A stretch of DNA of 52,007 nt from Mycolicibacter heraklionensis. Its GTDB lineage: Bacteria > Actinomycetota > Actinomycetes > Mycobacteriales > Mycobacteriaceae. Positions 24,509 through 33,761 of the stretch are shown here, piece after piece. Location: NCBI GenBank assembly GCA_001673575.1, contig LZME01000155.1:1-52007 (forward strand), in the 5' to 3' direction. Below the pieces are notes generated by a model, which did not search any database, had not been told where the DNA came from, and was given only the letters and a program-made list of their open reading frames with translations. The position numbers were made by a program, and so were the translations under genes. Each line of letters begins with the position of its first letter. Position 1 is the stretch's first letter.

Positions 24509-25687
24509 TCAACGGCTGCCCCAGTCCCACGGCGGGGTGTTGAGCAGGCCCAGGCCGGCGACCCGCGTCTCGCCGAAGTCTTTGTAGACCTCGATCTCCG
24601 CGGTGTCGTGGCGATCGGCATCGGCGACCGGCACGGCGGCCAGCAGTTCGGGCATGGTGCGTGCGTGGGTGACCACCACAACCTGGGTTCGGGTGGCGGC
24701 CGCCCGGATGAGCTCGGCCAGTGGCGCCACCAAGTCGGGATGCAGAGACGTCTCCGGCTCGTTGAGCACCATCAGCGACGGTGGCTGCGGGCTCAGCAGG
24801 GCGGCAGCCCACAGCAGGAAGCGCAGGGTGCCGTCGGACAGTTCGGCGGCACGCAACGGGCGCAGCATGCCCCGCTGGTGCAGCTGCAGGTCGAACATGC
24901 CGTCGTGCGAGCTGACCGACAGCGTCGCGCCGTCGAATGCGGCGGCGATCGCACGGTCCAGCTCGTCGTCACCGGACTCGATGATGGTCTGTACCGCCGC
25001 AGCCAGATCGACGCCGTCGCCGGCGAGTACCGGCGTGCGCGTACCGACCTGCGGCCGTCGCACCGGCGCGCCGGCATCGACCCGGAAGCCGTCGTAGAAG
25101 CGCCAGTCCCGTAGCCGGTCGCGGACCGCGGCCAGTTCCGGATGCGCGCCGGGGTGGGCGAATTCGGCGAGCACGCTGCGATAGGTGGGCAGGGTCCGTG
25201 ACAGTTCCTCCACACCGGAGTCCGTGCTGGCCTGCGCGAAAGCCCGGGTGCGGCTCACCAACGTGGCGCCGCGCCGCGGCACCGGCCCGGCGAAGATCAC
25301 TTCACGCTTGATCTCCGGATCGTGGGCGAACGCCGACGCCTGCGCGGGGTCCTGTGGCAGTCCTAGATCGACCAGGTAGCCGAAATCGTCGGAGGCGAAA
25401 CCCATCTCCAGCGAGACCACTCGGGTGCGCACGCTGCCCTGGGCGGTTCCGCTGCGGCGCGCTTCGCCGAGCTGTTGGGGGCCGGCCCACAGCACGGACT
25501 CCAGGCCGCCCTCGCGAGCCAGCGAGCCGATCACCTCGCCACGCCCGCAGTCGGCCAACAGTCGTAACGCCCGGTACAGCGAGGACTTGCCGGTGCCATT
25601 GGCCCCGGTGACGACCGTGAGAGGTCTCAACGGCAGCACCAGCTCGCGCAGCGAGCGGTAACCCCGTACGGCCAGCGTCGACAGCAT
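24509..25687 (-). CDS. AAA family ATP-binding protein (SMC/RecF-like, OLD-type fold)
   Basis: A 392-residue ATPase. It begins MLSTLAVRGYRSLRELVLPL, a typical RecF/SbcC-like opening, with Walker A GANGTGKSS near residue 35. The ABC signature-like LSDGTLRFLLWAAAL is at about 300, Walker B LMVLNEPETSLHP at about 320 and the H-loop VVVVTHA at about 350. There is no coiled-coil insertion of SMC size and no TOPRIM domain. ATG 25687 is chosen because the conserved fold begins there. Such proteins occur as single housekeeping-type ATPases and in defence systems; no effector gene is adjacent. The downstream end converges with the SDR (13 nt gap). Confidence 0.82.
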   Translation of the reverse strand: MLSTLAVRGYRSLRELVLPLRPLTVVTGANGTGKSSLYRALRLLADCGRGEVIGSLAREGGLESVLWAGPQQLGEARRSGTAQGSVRTRVVSLEMGFASDDFGYLVDLGLPQDPAQASAFAHDPEIKREVIFAGPVPRRGATLVSRTRAFAQASTDSGVEELSRTLPTYRSVLAEFAHPGAHPELAAVRDRLRDWRFYDGFRVDAGAPVRRPQVGTRTPVLAGDGVDLAAAVQTIIESGDDELDRAIAAAFDGATLSVSSHDGMFDLQLHQRGMLRPLRAAELSDGTLRFLLWAAALLSPQPPSLMVLNEPETSLHPDLVAPLAELIRAAATRTQVVVVTHARTMPELLAAVPVADADRHDTAEIEVYKDFGETRVAGLGLLNTPPWDWGSR

Positions 25688-25819
25688 GCCCGGCAGGGTA
25701 GCGGGTGACTCCGACGCGGTGGGTGCGGTGAGCAAACCCGCGGCCTCAGTGCCATCACAGCGGCGGCGGGCGACGATGACGGGCATGCTGTGTCGATATG
25801 CGATGAACCGGGAGGCGGG

Positions 25820-27256
25820 GTGAGGGGCAACACGCACCGGATGCGGGCCGTCATCAAGCGGGTTCGCTCGCTATACAGCGGAGTTCGGACCCGCACGGCG
25901 CTGGCCGCCGCGGCGGTGATGACGGTCTGCCTCGCGATTGCGGGCGGGCTGCTCCTGTTGGTGCTGTACCGGTCGCTGGAATCGACCGCCGAGACCGCGG
26001 CCGGACTTCGTGCCGAACACATCGCCGCCCAGCTGCGGTCCGGCCACTTCGACGACCTGGAGTCGGCGTTGCTGGCCACCGATGGGCACATCGCCGTCGT
26101 ACAGGTCGTCGGCGCGTCGGGCGTGATCCGGGCCGCCTCCAACGGCGCACCCCGATCACCGCTGACCGCCGCGACAGCCCTCGCCGACGGTCAAGCGCGC
26201 TATGTGGGCCGCGTCGAATCCGCCACCGGCGAGGAATATTGGGTCTCGGCCCGCGGTGCTGTCGCCGACGGAGCGCCGGTCACCGTGCTGGTGGGGGTGG
26301 ACCGCGAACCGGTCGAGGAGATCGTGACCGTGGTGGGTGTGCTGTTGGCGGTGGGCGCGCCGATTCTGATCGTGCTGGTGGCGGTGGGAACGTTCCGCCT
26401 GGTGGGCGCCGCACTGCGGCCGGTGGAAGCGATCCGCGCCCGGGTGGCGTCGATCTCGAGCGCTGATCTGACCGAGCGGGTGCCGGTTCCGCGAACCCAT
26501 GACGAGATCGCCGAACTGGCAACGACGATGAACGCCATGCTGTCTCGCCTGGAGCACGGCAGGGCCGCCCAGCTGCGTCTGGTCAGCGATGTCTCGCACG
26601 AACTGCGCAGCCCGCTGGCCACGATCACCACCGCGCTGGAGTTGGCCAGTGCCCGGCCCGAGCTGATGGACCGGGCACTGATCGACGAATCGCTTCTTCC
26701 GGAATCACACCGGATGAGCCGACTTCTCGAGGACCTGTTGCTGCTGGCCCGCTCCGACGAGGGGGCACTGGGATTACGGGGAGAGGACGTCGACGTCGAC
26801 GATCTGTTGGCGGCCGAGGCGAACCGACTCGGCGGCAGCGGCTCGGTCAGCGTCGTGACCGATATCCGGGCCTGCCGGGTCACCGGCGACCGCGCCGCCC
26901 TGACCCGGGTGATTCGCAACCTGGTCGACAACGCGGCACGGTATGCGCGCAGCACGGTGACGCTGAGCTGCCGTCCGGCCCCGGACGGCGTGGTCATCAC
27001 GATCGCCGACGACGGTCCGGGGATACCGGCGGCCGACCGGAGCCGGATCTTCGACCGGTTCGTCCGGCTCGACGCGGCCCGTGCCCGAACCTCGGGCGGC
27101 ACCGGACTCGGCCTGGCGATCGTCGCGGAGGTGGTGCGTGCCCACCGCGGAACCGTTGCCGTGGACGATGCTGCAGGCGGTGGCGCGGTGTTCACCGTCG
27201 CACTGCCGCAGCGGGGTTTTCCCGATCAAGAGTCGATGTCCGAGCGCAGGCGGTAG
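25820..27256 (+). CDS. Sensor histidine kinase of a two-component system
   Basis: A 478-residue membrane kinase. TM1 lies at about 25-50 (AAAVMTVCLAIAGGLLLLVL), an extracytoplasmic sensor of about 115 residues follows, and TM2 is VVGVLLAVGAPILIVLVAV. A HAMP domain follows, then the HisKA H-box SDVSHELRSPLATI, N-box NLVDNAARYA, G1 DDGPGIP and G2 GGTGLGLAIV. Its 3' end overlaps the 3' end of the response-regulator gene on the other strand by 31 bp. GTG 25820 is preferred (GGGAGG just upstream); GTG 25790 and ATG 25841 are alternatives. The sensed signal is unknown. Confidence 0.92.
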   Translation: MRGNTHRMRAVIKRVRSLYSGVRTRTALAAAAVMTVCLAIAGGLLLLVLYRSLESTAETAAGLRAEHIAAQLRSGHFDDLESALLATDGHIAVVQVVGASGVIRAASNGAPRSPLTAATALADGQARYVGRVESATGEEYWVSARGAVADGAPVTVLVGVDREPVEEIVTVVGVLLAVGAPILIVLVAVGTFRLVGAALRPVEAIRARVASISSADLTERVPVPRTHDEIAELATTMNAMLSRLEHGRAAQLRLVSDVSHELRSPLATITTALELASARPELMDRALIDESLLPESHRMSRLLEDLLLLARSDEGALGLRGEDVDVDDLLAAEANRLGGSGSVSVVTDIRACRVTGDRAALTRVIRNLVDNAARYARSTVTLSCRPAPDGVVITIADDGPGIPAADRSRIFDRFVRLDAARARTSGGTGLGLAIVAEVVRAHRGTVAVDDAAGGGAVFTVALPQRGFPDQESMSERRR

Positions 27257-27906
27257 CCGGCGCCGCGCACCGTCTCGATGGTGGCGAGTCCGAACGGCGC
27301 GTCGATCTTGCGGCGCAGATACCCGACGTAGACCTCGACTACGTTCTCGTCGCCGGTGTAGTTCGTGTCCCACACCGAGCGCAAGATGTCGGCCTTGGTG
27401 ACGACGTCATCCTGGTGTCGCATCAAGAACTGCAGCAGCCCGAATTCTCGCGGTGTCAACGTGATCACCGTGTCGCCGCGGGTCACCCGGCGGCGAGCCG
27501 GATCCAGTGACAGGGTGCCCGCGGTGAGCACCGTCGGACGTGCCGGGGCGCCTCGGCGCAGCAGTGCGCGCAGCCGCGCCACCAGCACGACGAACGAGAA
27601 CGGTTTGGTCAGGTAGTCGTCGGCGCCGATATCGAAGGCATCGGCCATGTCGTACTCGCCGTCCTTGGCCGACAACATGAGCACCGGCGTCCACACCTGC
27701 TGTGCCCGCAGCTCGCGGACCACCTGGTAGCCGCTGAGGCCGGGCAACATGATGTCCAGCACGATCACGTCGTAGTCGCCGGTGGTGGCGGCGGCCAGGC
27801 CGTCTGCACCATCGTGTTCGATATCGACGACGAAGCCCTCGGCCGCCAGTCCACGACGCACGGTCTCAGCCAACCGAGCTTCGTCTTCGACCAGCAATAT
27901 CCGCAC
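27226..27906 (-). CDS. OmpR/PhoB-family response regulator
   Basis: A 226-residue regulator. The receiver domain starts MRILLVEDEARLAE; the phospho-acceptor Asp is in VIVLDIMLPG (about 51), the Thr/Ser switch in MLSAKDG and Lys in YLTKPFS. The winged-helix domain reads TLTPREFGLLQFLM, then VVEVYVGYLRRKID and IETVRGAGYRL. GTG 27906 begins the receiver fold. It is transcribed towards the kinase gene and the two coding ends overlap by 31 bp, which is an odd arrangement for cognate partners. It diverges from the DedA gene with 81 nt between. Confidence 0.93.
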   Translation of the reverse strand: MRILLVEDEARLAETVRRGLAAEGFVVDIEHDGADGLAAATTGDYDVIVLDIMLPGLSGYQVVRELRAQQVWTPVLMLSAKDGEYDMADAFDIGADDYLTKPFSFVVLVARLRALLRRGAPARPTVLTAGTLSLDPARRRVTRGDTVITLTPREFGLLQFLMRHQDDVVTKADILRSVWDTNYTGDENVVEVYVGYLRRKIDAPFGLATIETVRGAGYRLRSDIDS

Positions 27907-27987
27907 GACACCAGTACAGCAGAGCTCGGCCACCTGGCCCGCTGCGTTCTCAGCGGTCCCACAGCGCTTGGCGGACAAGCTGGCGCC

Positions 27988-28659
27988 ATGACCGGAATCA
28001 CTACCAACCCAGACACCTTGATCGCCACGTTCGGTCTGTTGGGCGTGCTGGCGGTGGTGTTCGTCGAGACAGGTCTCTTGGTGGGCTTCTTCCTGCCCGG
28101 CGACTCGTTGCTGTTCACCGCGGGAGTGCTGGCTGCTCAAGTTCACCCGGCGGTTCCGATGTGGCTGCTGGTCCTGACGGTGCCGGCCGCCGCGATCGCC
28201 GGCGACCAGTGCGGCTATCTCATCGGGGCCAAGGCGGGGCCGGCGGTACTGGAGACGCGGGCCGCCCGACGGCTCGGCCGCCAACAGGTGGAACGGGCCC
28301 AGCGCTACTTCGCCACCCACGGCAAGGCCACCGTCTTTCTGGCGCGCTTCGTGGCGGTGGCGCGGACCCTGACGCCGGTGCTGGCCGGGGCGTCCGGAAT
28401 GCGCCACCGCACCTTCACCGCCTACAGCATCGCCGGTTCCGTGGCCTGGGGTGCGGGTGTTCCTTTGCTGGGGTATCTGCTGGGTGGCATCGGTTTCGTC
28501 CGCGCTCACCTTGACCTGGTTCTGCTGGCGGTCATCGCGGTCTCGCTGGTCCCGGTGCTGCTGGGTGTCATGGGCGGTCGTCTGCGGCGGCACAGCGCGC
28601 CTCCGGCTCCGGTCGATGCCGCGAATCCGCCGGAGTCGGTACCTGCCGGGATGCGCTGA
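27988..28659 (+). CDS. DedA/SNARE-associated family membrane protein
   Basis: A 223-residue integral membrane protein. The DedA signature is visible in FVETGLLVGFFLPGDSLLF (about 25-43) and in the re-entrant region FLARFVAVARTLTPVLAGASGM (around 130), with the conserved Arg residues. Four to five other hydrophobic segments follow. DedA proteins support membrane homeostasis, and some flip phospholipids or undecaprenyl phosphate. The C-terminal 30 residues are polar and Pro-rich. ATG 27988 begins just before the first segment. It is divergent from the response regulator, which could control it. Confidence 0.88.
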   Translation: MTGITTNPDTLIATFGLLGVLAVVFVETGLLVGFFLPGDSLLFTAGVLAAQVHPAVPMWLLVLTVPAAAIAGDQCGYLIGAKAGPAVLETRAARRLGRQQVERAQRYFATHGKATVFLARFVAVARTLTPVLAGASGMRHRTFTAYSIAGSVAWGAGVPLLGYLLGGIGFVRAHLDLVLLAVIAVSLVPVLLGVMGGRLRRHSAPPAPVDAANPPESVPAGMR

Positions 28660-28835
28660 GACGCGGGCCGGAAGGCTTTGCTGGCCGGCGGTCGGCGGCG
28701 GCTTGACCGACTCGCTTGTCGGTGCCGAGTGGTAGACCTGCGGTTATAAGCAGAGAGACGTTCGAATGTGAGCTGCGACACGCCGAGGCGGATGGTGGTC
28801 ACAGGCTTACGACCAGCGAATTTCAACAATGTCGT

Positions 28836-28883
28836 TCAGAACATCTAGTATTGACCCCGAGGGATGACCACTAGGTGTAGTGT
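28836..28883 (+). promoter_or_regulatory. Pair of NrdR-box-like elements upstream of nrdHIE
   Basis: TCAGAACATCTAGTAT (28836-28851) and CCACTAGGTGTAGTGT (28868-28883) match the NrdR consensus ACACWATATATWGTGT in 11 and 12 of 16 positions, and their starts are 32 bp apart (three helical turns). NrdR represses ribonucleotide reductase genes when bound to ATP/dATP. TAGTGT inside the second box (28878-28883) may also be the -10 element. Confidence 0.65.
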
Positions 28884-29060
28884 TCGGGGGACCGACAGGC
28901 CCGGGATCTTCCAGTTATTCGGGCCGCGGCAACCGGCACCTATCGGGTGCTCTGCCACGGCTGCGGAGCTGGAGAACGGAAAGTCCTGACGGCCCGCTGA
29001 AACGTAGTGCCCGATCCGTTATCCGTTCGTTGTCGACGATTCGCTGAGGAGCCTGCCGCC
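28884..29060 (+). promoter_or_regulatory. Long structured 5' leader of nrdHIE
   Basis: About 175 nt separate the presumed promoter from the nrdH ATG. The region contains GGCCCG/CGGGCC around a 16-nt loop and GCACC/GGTGC around TATCG, and a purine-rich stretch. It has no B12-box or other riboswitch signature that I can recognise. GAGGAG lies about 12 nt before the nrdH start. Together with 28660-28835, where I see nothing beyond spacer sequence, it fills the gap between dedA and nrdH. Confidence 0.4.
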
Positions 29061-29300
29061 ATGAGCATCACTGTTTACACCAAGCCCGCGTGCGTGCAGT
29101 GCAACGCCACCTACAAGGCGTTGGACAAGCAGGGCATCGCTTACGAGAAGGTCGACATCTCGCTGGACCCCGACGCCCGTGACTACGTCATGGCGCTGGG
29201 CTACCTGCAGGCCCCGGTCGTGGTCGCCGGCGACGAGCACTGGTCGGGATTCCGGCCGGACCGCATCAAGGCCCTGGCGCAGACCGCGCTGAGCGCATAG
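29061..29300 (+). CDS. nrdH: Glutaredoxin-like protein NrdH
   Basis: A 79-residue thioredoxin-fold electron donor for class Ib ribonucleotide reductase. The redox site is CVQC at residues 11-14 and the C-terminal family motif is WSGFRPDRI, which accepts electrons from thioredoxin reductase rather than glutathione. Length and motifs are standard. ATG 29061 with GAGGAG upstream. First gene of nrdH-nrdI-nrdE; expression is probably controlled by the two NrdR-like boxes upstream. Confidence 0.97.
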   Translation: MSITVYTKPACVQCNATYKALDKQGIAYEKVDISLDPDARDYVMALGYLQAPVVVAGDEHWSGFRPDRIKALAQTALSA

Positions 29301-29360
29301 AGGCCGGTCGTCGGGGTACGGGTACGGGTGGAGTCTGACTGAGAGCTGAAGGGGGTCGCC

Positions 29361-29819
29361 ATGTCTGCGGATTCGGAATGCAGCCTGGTGTATTTCTCTT
29401 CGGTGTCGGAGAACACCCACCGCTTCGTCCAGAAGCTGGGCGTGCCGGCCATCCGGATCCCGCTGCACGGACGCATCGAGGTCGATCACCCCTATGTATT
29501 GGTCCTGCCGACCTACGGCGGAGGGCGTCAGCAGCCCGACATGGACGAGGGCGGCTACGTGCCGAAGCAGGTCATCGCTTTTTTGAACAACGAACACAAC
29601 CGGGGACTGCTGCGCGGCGTGATCGCGGCCGGCAACACCAACTTCGGTGCGGAGTTCTGCTACGCGGGCAACGTGGTGTCCCGCAAGTGTGGAGTGCCGT
29701 ACCTGTATCGATTCGAATTGATGGGAACCGACGAGGACGTACAAGCCGTCCGCGCGGGCTTGGCTGATTTCTGGAAGGACGAGGCATGCCACCAACCGCT
29801 GCAACTGCAGAGCAGGTAA
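29361..29819 (+). CDS. nrdI: Flavodoxin-like protein NrdI
   Basis: A 152-residue FMN protein that supplies the oxidant for assembling the dimanganese-tyrosyl cofactor of NrdF. The FMN-binding loops are [12 protein letters not shown] at the N-terminus, PTYGGG in the middle and [15 protein letters not shown] later. The 60-nt spacer from nrdH contains a short GGTACG tandem. The start has AGGGGGT upstream. Its last 34 nt overlap the start of nrdE, which suggests coupled translation. Confidence 0.97.
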   Translation: MSADSECSLVYFSSVSENTHRFVQKLGVPAIRIPLHGRIEVDHPYVLVLPTYGGGRQQPDMDEGGYVPKQVIAFLNNEHNRGLLRGVIAAGNTNFGAEFCYAGNVVSRKCGVPYLYRFELMGTDEDVQAVRAGLADFWKDEACHQPLQLQSR

Positions 29820-31957
29820 CCGCAACCACCCGCAGCGCTCCGGTGGGCGAGCTGGACTTCCACGCGCTCAACGCGATGCTCAATCTGTACGACGCCGAGG
29901 GCAAGATCCAGTTCGACATGGATGTGCTGGCCGCTCGCCAGTACTTCTTGGAGCACGTCAACCAGAACACGGTGTTCTTCCACAATCAGGACGAGAAGCT
30001 CGACTACCTGATCCAGAAAGAGTACTACGAGCGCGAGGTGCTCGACCAGTACTCGCGCAACTTCGTCAAGTCACTGCTGGATCGGGCCTACGCCAAGAAA
30101 TTTCGGTTCCCGACCTTCCTGGGGGCGTTCAAGTACTACACCTCCTACACCCTGAAAACCTTCGACGGCAAGCGCTACCTGGAGCGGTTCGAGGACCGGG
30201 TGTGCATGGTGGCGCTGACCCTGGCCGCCGGTGACACCAAGCTGGCCGAGCAACTCGTCGAGGAGATCATCGACGGCCGCTTCCAGCCCGCCACCCCGAC
30301 GTTTTTGAACTCCGGCAAGAAGCAGCGCGGCGAAGCGGTCAGCTGCTTTTTGCTGCGCATCGAAGACAACATGGAGTCGATCGGTCGATCGATCAACTCC
30401 GCCCTGCAGCTGTCCAAGCGTGGCGGGGGAGTGGCGTTGCTGCTCAGCAACATTCGCGAACACGGCGCCCCGATCAAGAACATCGAGAACCAGTCTTCCG
30501 GTGTCATTCCGATCATGAAGCTGCTGGAGGACTCGTTCTCCTACGCCAATCAGCTCGGCGCCCGTCAGGGTGCCGGTGCGGTGTACCTGCACGCCCACCA
30601 CCCCGATATCTACCGCTTCTTGGACACCAAGCGGGAGAACGCCGACGAAAAGATTCGGATCAAGACGCTGAGCTTGGGCGTGGTGATCCCCGACATCACC
30701 TTCGAGCTGGCGAAGAAGAACGAGGACATGTACCTGTTCTCGCCCTACGACGTCGAGAAGTTCTACGGGGTGCCGTTCGCCGACATCTCCGTCAGCGAGA
30801 AGTACTACGAGATGGTGGACAACGCCGCGATCCGCAAGACCAAGATCAAGGCGCGCGAGTTCTTCCAGACGTTGGCCGAGCTGCAGTTCGAATCCGGCTA
30901 CCCCTACGTCATGTTCGAGGACACGGTGAACCGGGCCAACCCGATCGCCGGCAAGATCACCCACTCGAACCTGTGCTCGGAGATCCTGCAGGTCTCCACC
31001 CCCTCGGAGTTCAACGACGACCTGTCCTACGCCAAGGTGGGCAAGGACATCTCCTGCAACCTCGGCTCGCTCAACATCGCGAAGGCGATGGACTCGCCCG
31101 ACTTCGGCCAGACCATCGAGGTCGCCATCCGGGCGCTGACCGCGGTGTCGGATCAGACCCACATCTGGTCGGTGCCGTCGATCGAGCAGGGCAACAACCA
31201 ATCGCACGCCATCGGGCTGGGCCAGATGAACCTGCACGGGTATCTGGCTCGGGAGCGGATCTTCTACGGTTCCGAAGAGGGCATCGACTTCACCAACATC
31301 TACTTCTACACGGTGCTGTATCACGCATTGCGCGCATCGAATCGCCTTGCCCTCGAACGGGGTACGTCATTCGTCGGCTTTGAGGATTCCAAGTACGCCT
31401 CGGGGGAGTTCTTCGACAAGTACACCGAGCAGGTGTGGGAGCCCAAGACGGAGCGGGTCCGGCAGCTGTTCGCCGATGCGGGCATCCGGATTCCGGGTCA
31501 GGACGACTGGCGCCGGCTCAAGGAATCGGTGCAGACCCACGGGATCTACAACCAGAACCTGCAGGCCGTTCCGCCGACCGGGTCGATCTCCTACATCAAC
31601 CACTCGACGTCGTCGATCCACCCGATCGTGGCGCGGGTCGAGATCCGCAAGGAAGGCAAGATCGGTCGGGTCTACTACCCGGCGCCCTACATGACCAACG
31701 ACAACCTGGAGTACTACCAGGACGCGTACGAGATCGGTTACGAGAAGATCATCGACACCTACGCCGCGGCCACCCAGCACGTGGACCAGGGGTTGAGCCT
31801 GACGTTGTTCTTCAAGGACACCGCGACCACGCGCGACGTCAACCGCGCTCAGATCTACGCCTGGCGCAAGGGAATCAAGACGCTGTACTACATCCGCCTG
31901 CGGCAGATGGCGCTGGAGGGCACCGAGGTCGAGGGTTGCGTGTCCTGCATGCTGTGA
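29786..31957 (+). CDS. nrdE: Class Ib ribonucleoside-diphosphate reductase alpha subunit
   Basis: A 723-residue catalytic subunit that reduces ribonucleoside diphosphates to deoxy forms. Visible features: an N-terminal region without the full ATP cone (as usual for NrdE), [18 protein letters not shown] near residue 188 with one redox Cys, NLCSEILQ and SCNLGSLN around the radical site, [18 protein letters not shown], and the C-terminal CVSCML carrying the two thiols that meet NrdH. ATG 29786 lies inside nrdI. A strong terminator follows, so nrdF2, the small subunit gene 18 kb away, needs its own promoter. Confidence 0.98.
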   Translation: MPPTAATAEQVTATTRSAPVGELDFHALNAMLNLYDAEGKIQFDMDVLAARQYFLEHVNQNTVFFHNQDEKLDYLIQKEYYEREVLDQYSRNFVKSLLDRAYAKKFRFPTFLGAFKYYTSYTLKTFDGKRYLERFEDRVCMVALTLAAGDTKLAEQLVEEIIDGRFQPATPTFLNSGKKQRGEAVSCFLLRIEDNMESIGRSINSALQLSKRGGGVALLLSNIREHGAPIKNIENQSSGVIPIMKLLEDSFSYANQLGARQGAGAVYLHAHHPDIYRFLDTKRENADEKIRIKTLSLGVVIPDITFELAKKNEDMYLFSPYDVEKFYGVPFADISVSEKYYEMVDNAAIRKTKIKAREFFQTLAELQFESGYPYVMFEDTVNRANPIAGKITHSNLCSEILQVSTPSEFNDDLSYAKVGKDISCNLGSLNIAKAMDSPDFGQTIEVAIRALTAVSDQTHIWSVPSIEQGNNQSHAIGLGQMNLHGYLARERIFYGSEEGIDFTNIYFYTVLYHALRASNRLALERGTSFVGFEDSKYASGEFFDKYTEQVWEPKTERVRQLFADAGIRIPGQDDWRRLKESVQTHGIYNQNLQAVPPTGSISYINHSTSSIHPIVARVEIRKEGKIGRVYYPAPYMTNDNLEYYQDAYEIGYEKIIDTYAAATQHVDQGLSLTLFFKDTATTRDVNRAQIYAWRKGIKTLYYIRLRQMALEGTEVEGCVSCML

Positions 31958-31976
31958 CCATTTTTCCGACGATTCG

Positions 31977-32014
31977 CGGGCCAGGGGAGACATCCCCTGG
32001 CCCGTTTGTTCTTT
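31977..32014 (+). terminator. Intrinsic terminator of the nrdHIE operon
   Basis: A perfect 12-bp stem, CGGGCCAGGGGA (31977-31988) with TCCCCTGGCCCG (31993-32004), with a GACA loop, followed by the T-rich run TTTGTTCTTT. It lies 20 nt after the nrdE stop. Confidence 0.93.
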
Positions 32015-32183
32015 GATGGCGGTCAGAGTCCCTCGGTCGACCGACTGCTTGCCTGCCTGAACTGCCTCGACGTAATTGGCACTTTCGGGTCCCGCGACCA
32101 AGTGTTTATTCTTGGTGTGAAGTCACTGTATAAACCAGTTTAGACATTCACTTCTGTGCGGGGTAACCGCGGAAAGGCGTCAT

Positions 32184-32534
32184 ATGGCCCAGATCAAAGC
32201 CAGGTACTCGCGGATCATGCTGGCCGCCATCCTTCTCTCGACCCTCCCTTCGCTGGCCGTTGGTACCGCACACGCCGACGCCAACAGCTACCTCCGCGAG
32301 GTGCACAACACGGTGAGGGTCCGGTTAAGGGATAACCAGGCGCTGCAATTGGGTTATGAAGCGTGCCATGTCCTGCACAAGGGGACGGACGGAAAGACGA
32401 CCCCGCAGTCGCGTGGTGAGGCTGCTCAAGTCGTCAGCAGGGCAGCACGCAAGTTGGGCGTAAACCGCCACGACGGCTTGGATCGCGGAAGCGTCAGCCG
32501 TCTGGTCGATGCCGCCGAACACTACCTGTGTTGA
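32184..32534 (+). CDS. Secreted DUF732-family protein
   Basis: A 116-residue exported protein. A Sec signal peptide (basic start, core MLAAILLSTLPSLAVG) ends with AHA at residues 29-31. The mature part follows the DUF732 pattern of small helical mycobacterial proteins with two cysteines (YEACHVL and the C-terminal HYLC), which likely pair. The function of the family is unknown. The start has GGAAAGG 7 nt upstream. The 226 nt before it holds the nrd terminator and AT-rich promoter-like sequence (TGTATAAAC), so it is transcribed independently. Confidence 0.82.
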   Translation: MAQIKARYSRIMLAAILLSTLPSLAVGTAHADANSYLREVHNTVRVRLRDNQALQLGYEACHVLHKGTDGKTTPQSRGEAAQVVSRAARKLGVNRHDGLDRGSVSRLVDAAEHYLC

Positions 32535-32565
32535 TCGGCCATCCGAAGTATCTAGGCTGGGCGCC

Positions 32566-32949
32566 GTGACCCGGATCAGACCGTTTCTCATGTTCCAGGG
32601 CGGCACCGCCGTGGCCGCGATCGAGATGTACCTGGCCGCGTTCCCGGGCGCCTCGGTGGTCTCCTCGACCCCGCACCCCGAGCCGGACACCGGCATCATG
32701 CTGGCCGAGCTCGACCTGGCCGGGCTGCGAGTGCTGGTCAGCGACAGCGCGGTCAAGCACGGCTTCGACTTCACCCCGTCGAGCTCGCTGTTCGTAGACG
32801 TCGCCGATCGCGCGGAGCTGGAACGGCTGGTGGCCGAGCTGGGTGAGGGCGGCGCCACCTTGATGCCGCTCGGTGACTACGGCTTCTCCAGCGCGTTCGC
32901 CTGGGTGAACGACCGATTCGGGGTGTCCTGGCAGCTCAACCTGCCCTGA
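32566..32949 (+). CDS. VOC-fold (PhnB/glyoxalase-like) protein
   Basis: A 127-residue protein of the vicinal-oxygen-chelate fold, PhnB-like subgroup: PFLMFQGGTAVAAIEMYLAAFPGA at the N-terminus and GDYGFSSAFAWVNDRFGVSWQL at the C-terminus. The conserved W-Q near the end is typical. The metal ligands are not clear, so the activity is unknown. GTG 32566 is supported by TAGGCT 7 nt upstream, a leaderless-type -10, and by the start of the fold. It converges with the HxlR gene with a 7-nt gap. Confidence 0.8.
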   Translation: MTRIRPFLMFQGGTAVAAIEMYLAAFPGASVVSSTPHPEPDTGIMLAELDLAGLRVLVSDSAVKHGFDFTPSSSLFVDVADRAELERLVAELGEGGATLMPLGDYGFSSAFAWVNDRFGVSWQLNLP

Positions 32950-32956
32950 GCGATGG

Positions 32957-33631
32957 TCAGGCCGGCCGCGGGACCGAAGCCGCTCTGCCCTGCCCGAGCC
33001 ATGCCGGGATGGCTCGACGCACATCGGCGGGCCCCGACAAGGTGACACTGCCGTCGTGCATGGCGTGTGACCAGCCGACGTCGCCACGCCAGATCCGGGT
33101 CAGAACCCGCAGGCTGGTCTCGACAGTCCCGGTCACCTCGTAACCGGGGTCGAAGTCGCACACCTCGGCTTCACCGTTGGCGACCACCAGCCACCACCGA
33201 GAGGCCTTGGCCGCCACTCCGTCGAGAATGAACTCCAACGTGGTGCGCGACCGCGGCCAGTCGCCGACCGGGATGGTGCGGCGGATGTCCCAGAACAACA
33301 GGTGGGGGTCGAGGTCGGCGTCGCCGAGATCGCTGATCCAGCGCACCCCCCACGCGGTGAGCGCCTCCACCGCACCGGCCAGATCCTGCCCGCATCGGGT
33401 GAGGGAATACGTTGCACGGCCGTCGATTTCGGTGCGCTCAATGACGCCGGCGCGGGCAAGTGACTTGAGTCGCTTGGACAGCAGCGCCGGTGACATCTTG
33501 GGCACGCCGCGGCGCAGATCATTGAAGTGGGTGCTGCCGAGCAGCAGTTCCCGCACCACCAGCAATGTCCAGCGTTCGTCGAGCAGCTCCATGGCCTTGG
33601 CCATGGGACAGAACTGGTCGTATCCCGCCAT
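32957..33631 (-). CDS. HxlR-family regulator with C-terminal SCP2-like domain
   Basis: A 224-residue protein. The N-terminal HxlR winged helix (about 5-100) has the conserved Cys (QFCPMAKAMELLDERWTLLVVREL) and RRGVPKMSPALLSKRLKSLARAGVI. The C-terminal half (LEFILDGVAAKASRWWLVVANGEAEV, later DGSVTLSGPADVRRAIPAWLG) resembles the SCP2 sterol-carrier fold found in some actinobacterial HxlR proteins, so a lipid ligand is possible. ATG 33631 fits AAAGG 7-8 nt upstream better than the ATG two codons before. It diverges from the methyltransferase gene (130 nt between), its likely target. Confidence 0.85.
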   Translation of the reverse strand: MAGYDQFCPMAKAMELLDERWTLLVVRELLLGSTHFNDLRRGVPKMSPALLSKRLKSLARAGVIERTEIDGRATYSLTRCGQDLAGAVEALTAWGVRWISDLGDADLDPHLLFWDIRRTIPVGDWPRSRTTLEFILDGVAAKASRWWLVVANGEAEVCDFDPGYEVTGTVETSLRVLTRIWRGDVGWSHAMHDGSVTLSGPADVRRAIPAWLGQGRAASVPRPA

Positions 33632-33761
33632 CTGCATGCCTTTCGTGGATCGCCCGAATCTATGGTCTCGCAGCCGGCCCGCGCAGTACAGATCTGGAAC
33701 TGGATGCCTGCGCCAGCCGGACCGACGATGGGCTCACCGGGTGCGGGAGGGGACAGAACGG

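Noticed and set aside
24509..25687. AAA ATPase as part of an anti-phage defence system
   Set aside because: It has no TOPRIM, nuclease or other effector gene beside it and no partner in the same operon; the neighbours are an SDR and a two-component kinase.
28880..29047. Open frame of about 55 codons through the nrdH leader, starting at a GTG in the second NrdR box
   Set aside because: No ribosome site, the composition is that of random high-GC sequence, and it overlaps predicted structures; stop-free stretches of this length are common at this GC content.
28884..29060. Cobalamin riboswitch before nrdH
   Set aside because: The B12-box and the other conserved core segments of that class are absent.
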